A DNA stretch of 64,000 nucleotides from Melastoma dodecandrum (lineage: Eukaryota > Streptophyta > Magnoliopsida > Myrtales > Melastomataceae), in NCBI GenBank assembly GCA_029817715.1, contig JARUPY010000534.1:4962501-5026500 (forward strand), read 5' to 3'. Under the pieces are notes generated by a model. It did not search any database. It worked only from the letters and a program-made list of their open reading frames with translations, and was not told where the DNA came from. The position numbers were made by a program, and so were the translations under genes. The first letter of the stretch is position 1; each line of letters opens with the position of its first letter. Positions 32,077-44,887 of this stretch are shown here, piece by piece.

Positions 32077-33511
32077 TGTAATTTATTATTGGGCTAAGAC
32101 CATTAAAATTATGTACAACGGCCCGATCCAACTCTAAAATGTTAAGAGTTCAAGCCCATTACGAGCCCAACGTCGTTAGCCCATTTTCTTTAGCCTGTTT
32201 TATTTTGACCGTTAGATTCAATCTGCAAGGTTAAAATTCGACCATTAGATCATAACACTATAAGACAAAATGAAAAGATAAGAAAGAATCGGATAAAAAT
32301 GGTCGTCCGAGGTACTACGGCATTCCCCAAAAATTGTCGCAACGGTTTATAGAGGGGTAGTGGTAGTACGGTAATAAATATTAGCCATCGGATCTAATCT
32401 AATGGACGAGGGTTTTTGTTTTAAGGGGTGCCAAGGACAGGAGGGTGGTGGAGTAGACACCTTCCCCCTGACGATTTTCCTGATCAGTGAAAAATATATA
32501 AGGAAAATGGCCGAGGATGTGAGAAGGAGGACGATTTCCTAAAAAATTCCTCCAGAAAGAAAGCCAACTTCCTTCTCCTAAAATTTTATCTCCGCCTCCT
32601 TTCCTCTTGGAGACTCATCGGTCTTAGGATCCAATTAGCCGTCCCGGCCATCCTCAGCCTCCCCCAGCGATTCGTCTGCAAACAAGGTAAGAAGAAGATA
32701 TCAGCGTCAAAAGGAAACCCCTCGACGATCAACCCAAGCGGAACGCACGGCAGGAACAACAAAAAAGATAGCATACCTCCGGTCGTAGCTGGCTCCTGCT
32801 TCACTGGATGTAGCGGCGAGGACGATGACCTCTAACGCCGGCCTCAGCTTCATCCACTTCATCGACGAAGATAAACTCCTCTCGTGATCCAACCAGCTCC
32901 AGTCTTCCCCCTCGGCAGAAAACTGAGTCCAAGCCCCCTTGCGGACGTATATTATTGCCATGAAGTATTTCTCTTTATCTTAACTTGTCGTTTTCTACTT
33001 GCAGGAATACACTATAGAGACAATAGTCCAATGCAGCTACAGATGCAACAAACAAATGGCAGAGTACAAAGCAGTTGTTTTCCAACCTTACCGACAGCAA
33101 GATGTCAACGACCAGCTCAATCAGAGCAACGCCTTCAACATCGTAGCCTTGAACTCCCAATCGTTCTACAACAAACCCTCCAGCAATCTACATAGCCGGC
33201 GGAAGTGGACCCATCTCCCCCCAGATGTTCTGACCTACATAGACGGCAGACCGAGCCGCTCCTTCGGCCCTCCTAAAAATTCACGAGTGTGGTCTTTCGC
33301 TCGCCACATTCCGGGAACTGGAGATGGTTGGCGAAACGCCCCGCAGACCCATTCGCGAATCAAGGGAAGGCCCAACCCTGGGTTCCTTTCCGCAGCGTCC
33401 GGCATTCGAGCCGGAACTTCGACCATATTGGGCCTCAGGGGGGGGAGTGGGCCCGGATCCTCGGGTTGCCCGAACCGCCGCGCGCGTGCTAGGCCGGAGG
33501 GCGCGCGTACA
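32077..33511. mobile_element. Solo LTR (1435 bp) inserted in Copia B 3' LTR
   Basis: Starts TGTAATTTATTATTGGGC, ends GCGCGCGTACA, and is flanked by the 5-bp duplication ATATA (32072-32076 and 33512-33516). The interrupted LTR text resumes exactly after it. It has a TATATAAGG site near 32497 but no gag or pol. Reading frames inside, such as 32999-33544, show no known domain and cross the insertion boundary, so they are not genes. Confidence 0.8.
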
Positions 33512-33516
33512 ATATA

Positions 33517-33795
33517 TAAAGAAACGTGTAGACATTTCAAGTAAGCAAGAGAAAAGGAGAAAAAGATTAAAAAAATTAAAAAATTAAAAAAAACAGAAAA
33601 GAGGCTACAGAAGCCCACTCCTAGGGTCACAGTAGCTCGCCAATCACCTGAACAAGGGAATCACAAAAAAAAAGTGGCCAAATATGCCAGCCCGGTTCAG
33701 CGTGTAGGGGAGTGTTGAAAATGAAAATATATAGTATAACACGCTTTCACCTAACAGTTCGAGCTTTTAGGACAGTTGGCGTTGTCTGCTATACA
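33517..33795 (+). repeat. Copia B 3' LTR, second part
   Basis: Resumes with TAAAGAAACGTGTAGACA and matches 5' LTR sequence to the end CTATACA. Confidence 0.85.
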
Positions 33796-35440
33796 ACAAA
33801 AACCTCTCTACACACTTTTTTTCCTTTTTATTTTCTGATCCTCGGACAACCCACCTCACTCGCAGGTTATTTCTTTTTCTCTTTCTCCTAATCCTCACGT
33901 CATACTTTTTTTCCCTTTTTGTATAACAATGCCCTCTCTCATGCATTTTAGGAAAGAGATCATTTAAAGAAAAACAAACGTTTCACTTTCATGTAATGTA
34001 ACATAAGAAATTAAATCTTTCAATTTTAAATAATAAAAATCAATTCCATAAATTTACACGTTACAAAACTAATAATAGTAATAATAATAATAACAATAAT
34101 GAATTAATTTGATTGAATTTAGTTAAATCTCATATTCTTAAAATATCTCGGGTACATCAACTTATATCCAAAAAATATGAGTTTAAATAAGATTTAACTA
34201 TCATCAAAATAAATTTAAATTGACCTAAATAAATCAATACTCGATCTTGGTCAATGTTTATTTGCTTCCTATATTTTAGAATAAATTAATAATTCAATAA
34301 TTCTAATTCTGAAATAAAATGATTAATTTTAGTATCCACTAAAATAATCAATAATACAATGTTCGTGTCGACGTGCTATGCGTGCAACCCTCTAAGTCCT
34401 ATACACGAAGGTATTGTAAATTCATACACAAACTAAGATAACCGTCTAGCAACAGTTTTTAGTCACCCAACGTGTTAAGATAATGATCATAAATCATAAA
34501 CCACTATGAACTCTGTGTAATTAAATTTCTTCATCTAAATGACATCTCAATTAATCCGGCGCAGAATACATCATCACCAAATTAATTATTTTACTTGATT
34601 ACCAAGATATAATAGACTCGCTTGAATGTAAAACATTCATCTCATCATGGATTTTAGAGTCACTAATATCTCTATCAAGTGGCCTATCCCTAATCCGAGA
34701 GAGCGATAAATCCTATATTGACTCAAACACTATCCTCTCTACACTTTGTAACACACCCAACAATCGTATTACTCATAATCCGGTTAAAGATTGGTTTTAA
34801 CGTCAAAGTGCACAAACTCCACGCATAGAATAAATGAAAATCTCAAGTCAAAAGATTAGTTACACTTGTCCATAAAGAGGATTGACCAATGATATTTAAT
34901 ATGTGGTATCCTCTTAAACGGGTCGTGTCCAGTATCCCTAATCTCAGGGTACCCCTAATTATAACTTAGATATACTATCTCTCGGTCTATCTTGACCTCA
35001 GTTATACTCAGCGATGATCTAGATGTCATGTCCCCTCTAAACATCTGTCAGATCACAGACTATTTCAGATTAATATACTCATTAATATGTGGGACTTTAT
35101 CATTAGTGATTTTACGTTAAGAAAAGTAAAATAATCAATGGCAAATACTCGTTTTTATTAATTATTTATCCACACTTGGCACATAAGTGCACACGTTAAT
35201 GATTCCTTCTTTAATCACCGGGACGAGTTCTTTTTTTTTTCTTTCCGTAGGTAGTAGACCATATCTTTTCATTGACAATAGACCCAAAGATAAATCTAAT
35301 GAACGAGAAACTTCGAGCAATGGTGGCGAGACACTCCTTAATGCTCCCACTCTAACCATTTGAAGTTTTCGGGGAGTAGTCCCTCCAGGAGACATTTCCC
35401 GCTTTGTACAAGGAACTAATTTGTGGGAAGTAGATCCTAG
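33796..35440. other. AT-rich intergenic region
   Basis: Long AT-rich stretch with AATAAT runs near 34075-34100. No gene or defined repeat recognised. Confidence 0.5.
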
Positions 35441-36200
35441 AGATTATTTTTACACCGTGTTCTGTGATTATATCTTTCAGGAGATGATGAATCAGAGGAA
35501 GAGGCACCACCCCCATCTAAGGAGGACGATGGTAATAGCTGCAGCAATGGTGTACATTTAGAATTTTATGGAGTTTTCCTTCATGTCCTTTAAGTAGCGA
35601 GACTGCAGAGAATGGAAGCACTATGGCTAGGGTGACAGTGTTCCAAGGGCTGGAAATGTAAGCAAAGATCACACACCTTTCATTTATATACCCTTATGCT
35701 TAAAATTTGCTAGTTTTCCCTTAATCATTGTCTCAGGAGGCTGCAGACGGAGACTAGAAACCATGTTCTTACTTTATTCATTGCTAAGTTAGGTCCAAGT
35801 TGCTCCATGGAAGAATTGGAGCTGGTTTTGTCTGAGTAAGTCCACACGGGCATCAGCATCCTTCTCAAACATTATCCTCTCAATGGAATGACATCTTGGA
35901 CAATTCAAACCCTTTCCACCCCGGATATCCAGGATTTGTTGCAGTAAGATTCCGTGCAAAGGGGAGGAACTCCGCTTGCCTTTGGCCGATTTTGAGGCAG
36001 TTCCATCTTTGGGGAGGAAAACAACGACTCATTCGCTGATGTTGTTAATATAATTTCAGAGGATTAAACAGTGGCCGCGCTCGCTTCCTCGTTTTCGGGA
36101 AATAGGGCAGGCAACAAAGGCGATGGAGGGACTTCAGGGGGTGCTGCCTGTAAGCCAGATCGAGAATGTGGAAGCAGGTACAGCGGCAAGGGCATCGGTT
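35441..36200 (+). other. Unrecognised exon-like segments
   Basis: After an AG near 35480 the translation gives GDDESEEEAPPPSKEDDGNS. After another AG near 35737 it gives RLQTETRNHVLTLFIAKLGP then SCSMEELELVLSE. A third stretch from about 36062 gives IKQWPRSLPRFREIGQA then TKAMEGLQG. Composition and splice-like borders suggest exons or a gene relic on the plus strand. I do not recognise the family, and stops separate the pieces. Confidence 0.3.
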
Positions 36201-36628
36201 CGCTTGCTGTTGGCCTTATATCGTTGCCTACAAGCCTCTGAATTCTTGAGTGAAGTTGACATAACAGAAAGTCTGCTTCTGCAAAGCCATTTCTTGGACT
36301 TGGAATTCCACTGCGGAATAAGCAGACCCTGTCGGAGCAACTTCAAAAGCACGAGCAAACAACACTTCTTTATCCTTCCAAAGTGCATATACAAAATATT
36401 ACATTTCACCTGACGTTTCCTCTTGTCCTAATTACTAGAAGACAAATAAAAAGAATACTTGGGATCTGATGCAGGTGCTGTATATCGTAAGAGGACTCCC
36501 AACACCACATTTTCACACTAAAACGGAGAATGAGAGTAATCTCAGCAGATCGCGGTATTTACCAAGAAATTGTCGGGGCTCCACGAGATACTTTTCTCAG
36601 TTCTTCAGCCGGTGCCTGCTTTTTGTGT

Positions 36629-39600
36629 TCATTTTGAATCTCGAGATAATTTCCCCGTGAATGCATCAGCAATCTCATTCGCTGAGATGATGCTGTTGAG
36701 TAGGCGTGGCTGTTTTTCTGACGACATTCTCCCGCTCCCGCTTCCCACACCAGAGGGTGCCCTCGAGATGTAGCTCCCATCCATGAGAGAGTCGCCCTCT
36801 AAGATGCGAAGCACCTGATCACAGAAAATGCATAAGTTGGGTTTTAACTGGCTGAAATTGTAACAACTCATATTGGACTGCTGTAGTTGAGATGCAACAA
36901 GAAATGTTATATATTTTTCCCGCACCTGAGACATTCGAGGCCGAGAATGAGGATCGCGATGGATGCAAAGATACGCTGCATGAAGCACAGATCGCACTTC
37001 ATCCTCTGAGTAGTTGTCTCCCATTCGAGGGTCTATCAGCCGATTAATTGCAAGGTCTTCCAACAAGGGACGAGCCTGTTCACAACAGAAACACAATGTT
37101 AACAAAACAAATAGGCCAAAGAGCTTATCCTTGCCCTTTAAAACGAGTATTAATTTTTTGGCGAATTGACTAACGTGCCAAAATGAATATCAATGAAATA
37201 CCCATTCAGTGAGAAACTGCTGGCCCTTTGGTCGGCAAAGGTCAACAGCCTTCCGCCCCGTGACAAGCTCCACCAAAACAACACCAAATGAATACACATC
37301 AGCTTTCTCAGTGATTTGACCACTTTGAGCATACTCTGGTGCCAGGTATCTGTCAAGGAACATTGGTCAACTGGTAGTTCTTCGTATCAAAACAGAAATG
37401 GCAAGTTTGAACTAATCGACGCTCACCCGAAAGTTCCAATGACTCTGGTTTCCACACCAGTATCTCCATTAGGTTGCCACCTTGCAAGGCCGAAATCCCC
37501 AACCTAGGGGGAAAGATAGTTACATGAGTTCTATTTCAATCTGTGAAGGATGACGACAATAGAGAGATTTGGCAAATATCCGAAGATGGAAGTACAAAAG
37601 AAGCAGCCTGAGGAAGAAGTTCAAAAGCAGCCTGTTTGACGGAAGAATAACATTTTCTTCAAACACTGTAGCAAAAAGTTGATGCAATACTAAAAATTTA
37701 ATTTGTGAACAAGTAATGAGCAGGCAAGTCAACCACGATGAACTACAATTTAAAAGTAGATGAGCGCAAGTCGGATTTGAAACCTACCAACGGCTCAAAA
37801 TCATGGGTAATCAGAATATTATTTGGCCGCATGTCTCTGTGAACAATGCAACCCACTCTGCATTCCTCATGAAGATATCGTAGACCACGAGCAGCCCCGA
37901 CAGCAATTTTTCGCCTAGAAGACCACTTCAATGGATCCTGTTTTTGACCTACAAATCCCGAGGATTTGTCATTAGTGGCAGCTTAGCCAATACAAGAAAA
38001 ATAAGGAGTTGTATTGCTGGTATTCCAGATCCAGCTGACTTCGCTTCAGAAAACTTCCATGCCAAGTGGGTAAGATTCAGGCACTTCTAAAGGAAGTGAA
38101 TAAACCTTGACTAGAACAGTTGAAGACTTAAACTTTCAATAGGATATACTTAGGATGAGTTAACCATAAAAGATTAATACATGGAGATAAAACATAAGAA
38201 AAGTACCATAAAGATGGTAATCCAGGGAACCATTGCATATATACTCATAAACCAGCAGCCTTCTTTTGTCCTCTATGCAGAAACCAATCAACATAACAAC
38301 ATTCCGATGCTGAGCACAACTCAGGACTTCCACCTCAGAGCAAAACTCATGATCTCCTTGGGAACTCGCTAACTTATGCTGTTTGACAGCAATAACCTGC
38401 CCATCTGGAAGAACACCTCGATGAACAGACCCAAAGCCACCTTCTGCCAAAAAATTAGCCTTCGAGAAACCACTTGTAGCTATCTCTAGCTCAGCATAGC
38501 TAAACCATCTTGGTGGCTTTCCAAAAACTGGGGATTTATTTTGGCACATGGAACAAAGGGGAGGGGGACCACTTGGAGCATTTCTAGATAACGAGATGGC
38601 TTCTCTTAGATTTCCATTGTAATCATTTGCATTTCGGTCGTTTGGCATTCCTATCAGATCATCTCTGTCATGTCTGGAGAATTTATCATGCATGTTTTGG
38701 AATGGTGTCTGAATCTTATCATTGAACCTAAGAAAGCTTTCTTCATAGTGCAGGGAAGGGTGAGAACTATCCACCAGGTCTTCCGTCCATGGTTGGAACC
38801 TTAGGCTTGTTGAAGCCAAAGATAAATTCTCTGATTCTGATTCTGAACTGCTACATTCGTCAAGATGCCTCCCACTTTCTGAAATCAAAGATTCTTTCTC
38901 GGCTGGTGGATTAGCTTCTGATGTAGAAAATGGCGATGTTCCTTGATCTGAACTAGATACCGATGATGGACCAACTTCAGTTGCAGTAAATGGCGTCCCC
39001 AGCTCAGGACTGCTAGTTGGAGTAACAACAGGCCCTCTAATAGATTCTGAACCCTTTACTTTATTTTGATTGTCTACAGTCGACGAATAATCTGGCAAAG
39101 CCGGTAATTTACTTCCATCCTTTGGTGATCCAGTTAAATTCAACCGCAGAACTTTGGATTTGGAGCGCTTCATTACTACAATATTGCATTGCAACTCTTC
39201 CAAGCATATTTTTTCCTCATGTTTTAGATCTCTGTCACAAATAAGCAGGGAAACAAGCAAAGAAACATCAGATGCATTAATCGCATGCAAATGGTGACTA
39301 AGACTGTCAAAGGGAGCTGTGAGTTGAAAGCTACATGGTCTTACTTGTCCAACACAACCCAGCTAACTTGAGCTTTCTTGGCTTCAGTCGCTACTGCTCC
39401 GCAGGGAGATCCCGAAACAATCTTTATTTTCACATTGATCTGTCAAGAAACATAAGCCGTGACTAAAAAAGGCAGATTTGTTCGTCGGTAAAGGTAAACA
39501 CCAAAAATTACTCCGACAATAACTTCAGAAACCACAGATGTACCTTTTTAGGATCATACACATCATGCAACTGAAGAATCATTTGAGAACAAGAATCGGT

Positions 39601-40144
39601 TATATCAACTTTTTGCTCTGAACTTGATCCTGAAATGGACTTCCGGTTACCATTTGCACAGTCCCCGGCAAATCTCGGGAAACCCCATAACCTTCTGCCT
39701 GGAAAATATGAAAAGTAATTGCAGAAAAGGGTAAATCACAATTCATTCACAGAATGTAAAGATTCTCTCACAAAGAAATAAAGAACATACATTTAAAATA
39801 CTTTCCCAATATCAGAAAATACACTTACCTTTCAACCAGAAATGAGTATCAAAACAAACCAAACAAAGGGATCATCCGACAATGAGAAATGTAAGAAGGT
39901 AGGAGAACAACCAGATAGCTTTAACCATTACCCTGCAAACAAAAGGGGAACCCACTTTACCTGAACTTTGAGAAGGAACAACCACCAACAGGGAGATGCG
40001 ATCTCCAGGTTCGACGACGTGGGTCAAAGCCCAAACGAGAGCAGTCCTGGGAATTTCTTTCGAAGCCTTAACTGCAACCACGACTTTTTCAACAACATCG
40101 GAACCACTCTTCTCTGGCTTCCTTCTGTTCCTTTCTCCACTCAT
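36629..40144 (-). CDS. USP-domain protein kinase (PERK-like / 'inactive kinase SELMODRAFT_444075'-like)
   Basis: Minus-strand gene; exons 40144-39961, 39698-39544, 39439-39346, 39231-38207, 37949-37788, 37503-37427, 37349-37202, 37075-36926 and 36814-36629, all with GT-AG borders. Start at 40144 ([14 protein letters not shown]), preferred over an upstream Met. The N-terminus is a universal-stress-protein-like domain ([57 protein letters not shown]). A serine-rich linker follows, then a kinase domain: glycine loop [11 protein letters not shown], lysine in [18 protein letters not shown], and DFG in GDFGLARW, then [19 protein letters not shown]. Catalytic K, D and DFG are present, so the 'inactive' label of related entries is not supported here. 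Likely cytoplasmic signalling kinase; substrate unknown. Confidence 0.9.
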
Positions 40145-41520
40145 TGGCACCAATTTTTTTTTCCTTCGACTTATGGACACAGATTAATCAAGGAGCCCGT
40201 GTCCGAAACTTCAAAAGTCTTCTTGCTAATGAAGAACCACGCGACCCTTCAACTCAACGAGAATACCCTTGTTGTAAGAAATGCTTGTCAGGACAGCCTC
40301 CAAACGATTTGACAATCAATACCGACCCATAAAAAAGTTCATTGCAGACCCATGCGGATGATGCTAAACCAGGAAAAAATGCTCAATAACTGCAGGAAGC
40401 AGAGGGATTCCTGGACATGTACAGCCGACAGCCACACGTCAAAACCCTTTTCACTGCAAGGAAGGACGCTTTCTTTTCAACACCTTCCCGGGTAAAATAT
40501 AACCCCATGAATCAGAAAACATGCCCGACCGCGCATCCCCACAATGGCAATAGCATCTCTTTAACCAGCGGTCGGACGAAAAGCGAACAGTCTAAAGATG
40601 GAAACCGATCACTCAACGACGACTCGTCTCGTCTGGTAAGAGATACCCAACAAAAAGCATCAATTAACCCGAACCTCAACATAATCAGAAGGCAAGAAAC
40701 CGTAAAATCATAAATGCAGCATGAGGACAGATTTTATAAGCCATTAAACACGGGGACAAAGAAGACGGAATTAGTTATGAGGATTGCTTAAGAGAAATTA
40801 AAACGTAGAATGCAAACCGACAGGAGGAAGAATCCAAAAAAAAAAATACACGAAAAACCATCACAAGACAACAAGGCAGCGTGGTAAGTGAGAAAACACT
40901 GACCACAAAAACACGGCGCGGTCGACGCTGTTGTTAGTCGCAGGCTGTCCTTGAGACAACCGTGACAAGCTGAAAGGAGATGCAAAAACACGGCGACGGA
41001 TCAAAAACCTGCATGCAAGGGACCAACCAATAAAGATCCCGTCAAGGTCACGGGAAACCCGCTCCTCTGAACCCTGACGACAAGCATTTAAAACCCGAAC
41101 CATTTACCACCGCTGAGACCAGAAAAAATCAAGAGCACGCGCCACATGGCCAGAAATTAAGCGAATAGCGCAAGAAGCATCGATTCGATTCGATTATCCA
41201 TCACGCAATACTACTCGGCGCCATTCCGCATGAGAACAGCAGACGACCGGCTGATTTCGCTTCGAACCAAATCCAAGTGCGCTTCGGCGACTTACGTTCT
41301 TCCCCGTCCCTTTTACCATGCCGTCATTGAGCCGACAACCAGTGGCCTCCGCACGGCGACCTAGCACACGAACCAAAAAGTGACGGCGAAATGCAAGGCG
41401 CCTGTCGTCGATGCGTGGAAGTGTGACACAGCGCAGGGAGGAGTGTGTGTGTGTGAGAGAGAGAGATAGCAGAAGAGCGGATTGAATCGCTCTCCTTATT
41501 CGACGGATAGACAGACCAGC
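40145..41520 (-). other. Upstream region / probable leader of the kinase gene
   Basis: No coding gene seen. CT-rich on the minus strand near 41435-41468 (GA repeats on the plus strand), a common feature of plant 5' leaders. A leader intron is possible but not proven. Confidence 0.35.
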
Positions 41521-43480
41521 CTTGGGGGATGTGGAAGTTACGGTTATAGCCCTCTTAGGGGTCAGTAGGGTGGAGGAATTTCAAATTACGGTGGTGTCCG
41601 AGAGGGGTACAAAAGGGTAAATCGGGATGGTGTTTTGCCAAGAAGATGACAATTCTGGTCTAAGTGGGATGGGGGTGTAAAAAGCAAAAGAGAAAGGAAG
41701 GCTTCACAGTGGGAGAAGATGACAAATTTAACGATGGGGAGGGGGGGGGGAAGGAGAAGTGTCAGGGGAAGAAATCGTTTTTTTATTTGTTTTCCAGGTC
41801 AAGCCAGGATCGGGGGGGATCCACTCCCCCACACCCAAACAATAATATCAATATCAATAATAATAATAATGACATAGTGAGTATTCCAGTTAGTTTTGAA
41901 GGATACGATGATGATAAAGGAAGTCTGGGATCGGACATTGAAGCAGAGGGTCAGCTCTTTTCTGGGTTTTCTTTTTTAAAGTCTTTCTTAAAGAAAAAAA
42001 GATAAGTGGGGTTTATAAAAAAAAAAAAAAGGAAGAGGAGGAGGAGGAGGGCATTAAATGAGGTTTTTGGTGGCTTTATTATTTGATTGATTGATTGATT
42101 GATCGAGGGAGGGAGGGAGCAAAACACGAAGTGGCCGTCTCGTCCGGGAGTTGCGTGTGATTGATTTTTTTGAAATTTCGGGAAAAGGCGGGTCGATATT
42201 GGTATTTTAGGGTCTTCGGCTAAAACCCAACCCTTCCTCAGCATCCAGGAGGCCTTTCTTTTTATTTTTTTTTATTTTTTTAAAAAGGAAAATAAATAAA
42301 AAATATGAACCAAGGGGAGGATCAATCGTCCGTTGGATTCAACCGAAAGGGGAGGGGGGGGGGGGGGGAAAATTTTTTATTTACTTGGTCCCAATTACGC
42401 TAATTATTTAGGAGCGCAGAGTAATAATAGGGGGCAACCTGCTCAGATAACCCTAAGAAATAATATTTAGGTTGGAATTGATTAGTATGCCGCCCACCCC
42501 ACCGTCCCCCCCCCATCGGACCACATGAAACGGAGTGGGGGACATTGGATATGATTCAGACAAGGTGATATGAAAATCAGTGGTCACCTCCAAAACAACA
42601 CAGCGAGTTTTCCCGCCCTCTGTCCCCCACAACTCAACAAGAGGAAATTCAATTCCCCCTTTTTTTTTTCCTTTACTACTTACTACTCATTTTAGATTTT
42701 TTTTAAACAAATGAAATGAACTTTGGGGATGGATTGGGTGGGTGTGTGTGTGTCTGTGTGTGGTTGGGGGTTGGGAGGGACCCTAGCTATAGCTATGTTA
42801 GATGGATAGATACAAAGGAGGGGAGGGTACAATCCACAGGTGGAAGAGAAATTCAATGAATTATTGTGTTGTGCGCATGTTAGTAAGAGTGAGAGATACC
42901 CAACCACCACCACCACTTAACATGTACCAAATATTCCAATTTACATTTCCCGACTGCCTTTGATTGATTAATAAATAGTAGCAGTAGTGAGACCGATACA
43001 ACTATGTATATCCCCAAGGTGGTCGTTTTATCTTATGTTTGGGTTTTGTATCAACTTGAAAAATCAATACGCACAACAATCCAACCACGTTCGGACAGGA
43101 CAGGACGTCGGGAATTCATCTACTGATTTTATTTTTCTTTTTTTATTTGGAATCATTTGACCTAAATTTGCACAAAACACGACGCCCATCGCATAGAAGA
43201 TTCAGGCCCCCCCGGTCCATCTTCAGTTAGCATACAAAACCCGTTGAAATATGAAAATTTCGATCTGCGAATTACTTTCAAAAAGGAATTTTTACTAGTA
43301 TTTTGATAAAGAAACTTTGTTTGAATGTTTCTGACGAAGAGCATCGCAAAAGAATTTATAATTAAAAAAGCCTTTTGAGAAACTTTCTAAAAATATATAA
43401 ATATTATATTAAAAAAATTTAAAGTGAAAATATAATATTTTCAACAAATATCTAATCAGATTTTCTCAAATCAATCGCAA
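41521..43480. other. Intergenic region with simple repeats
   Basis: G-runs near 41741 and 42355-42368, (GAGGAG)n near 42032, (TGAT)n then (GAGG)n near 42085-42117, (GT)n near 42740-42761. No gene recognised. Confidence 0.5.
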
Positions 43481-43879
43481 ACATATTAAAAATTAACAAC
43501 TTTCCAATAGAATTTTCTTCAACGTAACAACTCAAATTTTTATCTATTATGGTTCATCTTCGGTGTTGTTGATTCTGTCGAGTGCCATTGACGTCGCAGT
43601 CGCTTTATTAAGAGTGAATTCCATTAAAGGAGTTTGCTTTAAATTATGTATGTAAGTGTAACGCTATAAATTACATTAAATTCGAATATTATGTTTACTT
43701 TGCGATGTACAATACCAAACGCTATAAATTTAATACCATCTTATTGAATTTCAATATTACTTTTACTTTCTACGTCTTACTTTCAATGAGACGTCTCTCG
43801 TTCGTCCTATGATTCCCCGATAAAAATAGAGAACATATTAAAAATTAACAACTTTCCAATTGGATTCTCTTCAACAGAA
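43481..43879 (+). repeat. 352-bp tandem duplication, left part
   Basis: ACATATTAAAAATTAACAAC occurs at 43481 and again at 43833. The sequence between (from CGTAACAACTC at 43523) recurs at 49982-50353 on the other side of Tat-2. The original arrangement was two tandem units, the second now split by Tat-2. Confidence 0.75.
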
Positions 43880-44838
43880 TGTTGACACTACGGAATATTT
43901 TGGGTCTGTGCTAAGTCTACAAGCCCAGAAAGGTGGTCCTAAGTCTACGGCCCGACGTGGGATGCAGGCCTGAGCTAAGTCTACAGCCTGCGTCAACATG
44001 TTGGCACTACGGAATGTCTTGGGCCTGAGCTAAGTCTACGGCCTGTGTCAACACACGCTCACACGATCCCACACACACGATCCCAATACACAACTCAGAA
44101 AATCAGAACAAACTCCGAGATTCCTAGAGAGAAGTTAAGATCGAGCCACGATCTGGAGGATCATTGTGAGAACGTGTGAAGCGTGTAGGACAAGTAAGAT
44201 TAAGTATAAAAGAAACAGATCTCCATTAGGAAAAGGCACGATCAATCAGCCAAACACAGATTTGCATTGCTCGTCACCCTTAGATTTTAGTAGATACATC
44301 GGCCTGGGTTATTTGGTCACTACCTTCAACACCAGAGTGAGCAACCGTAACCGGGGCAACAACCCTCCGCCAGCACTTCCTCCGTCCCGGCGAGCAATCG
44401 TAACCGGGGCAATAATCCTCCGCCAGCACTTCCACCGTCCCGGCGAGCAACCGTAACCGGGGCAACAACCCTCCGCCAGCACTTCCACAGTCCCGGCGAG
44501 CAACCGTAACCGGGGCAACAACCATCCGCCAGCACTTCTACCGTCACACAAGTCTACGGCGCAGCACACTGTAGCAAGTCTACGACGTTAGCAGCGAGTC
44601 TAAGACGTCAGCAGCGAGTTTACGACGTCAGCAGCGAGTCTACGACGCCTACGTCAACTGTATCACCCCTCTTTTCGTTCATTTTTATGGCTGTAAGATT
44701 CTAATTTCTCTTTCGAAACTTTGAATTTGTACAGTCATATTATTTATCATTGAAATTCATCTTTCTGGCGACCACATACATTTTCCTGTGAGTCCAATTG
44801 CCAAATATTTCCGACGTGGTCCGTTTTCTACGTGAACA
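43880..44838 (+). repeat. Tat-2 5' LTR (959 bp)
   Basis: TG...CA ends. Contains four AAGTCTAC motifs in 43915-44040, a TATAAAAG box at 44205-44212, a 54-bp tandem repeat in four copies (about 44338-44554), a ~20-bp repeat with GTCTACGACG (44576-44650), and TGGCGACCACA near 44766. Followed by primer site TTTGGCGACCACAGTGGGAG. Confidence 0.9.
44338..44554 (+). repeat. 54-bp tandem repeat, four copies
   Basis: Unit contains GAGCAACCGTAACCGGGGC and CCTCCGCCAGCACTTCC. Being a multiple of three it yields long open frames on the minus strand, which are not genes. Confidence 0.9.
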
Positions 44839-44887
44839 CGTCTTTGGCGACCACAGTGGGAGCAAAGAAGATATTTCACGTCTGCTG

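Larger units (their letters stand above)
27425..33795 (+). mobile_element. Copia B: Tork/Tnt1-like copia element, with a solo LTR nested in its 3' LTR
   Basis: 5' LTR 27425-27863, primer site TTGGCATCAGAGC (27867-27879), gag, protease, integrase, RT and RNase H to 31908, polypurine AAAAGGGGG, then a 3' LTR split in two (31916-32076 and 33517-33795) by a 1435-bp insertion. Reading frames have many stops. The sense strand is saturated with CAGAAG (about 44 copies). Confidence 0.9.

Noticed and set aside
32999..33544. 181-codon frame in the solo LTR
   Set aside because: No domain, runs across the insertion boundary into Copia B LTR sequence, with several competing frames.
27420..33800. Target duplication of Copia B
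   Set aside because: Bases before 27425 (AAAAC) and after 33795 (ACAAA) do not match convincingly.
44280..44569. Overlapping minus-strand frames with repeated CCPGY/GGSAGGG peptides
   Set aside because: Made by the 54-bp tandem repeat (multiple of three), open in several frames at once; same at 49357-49752.
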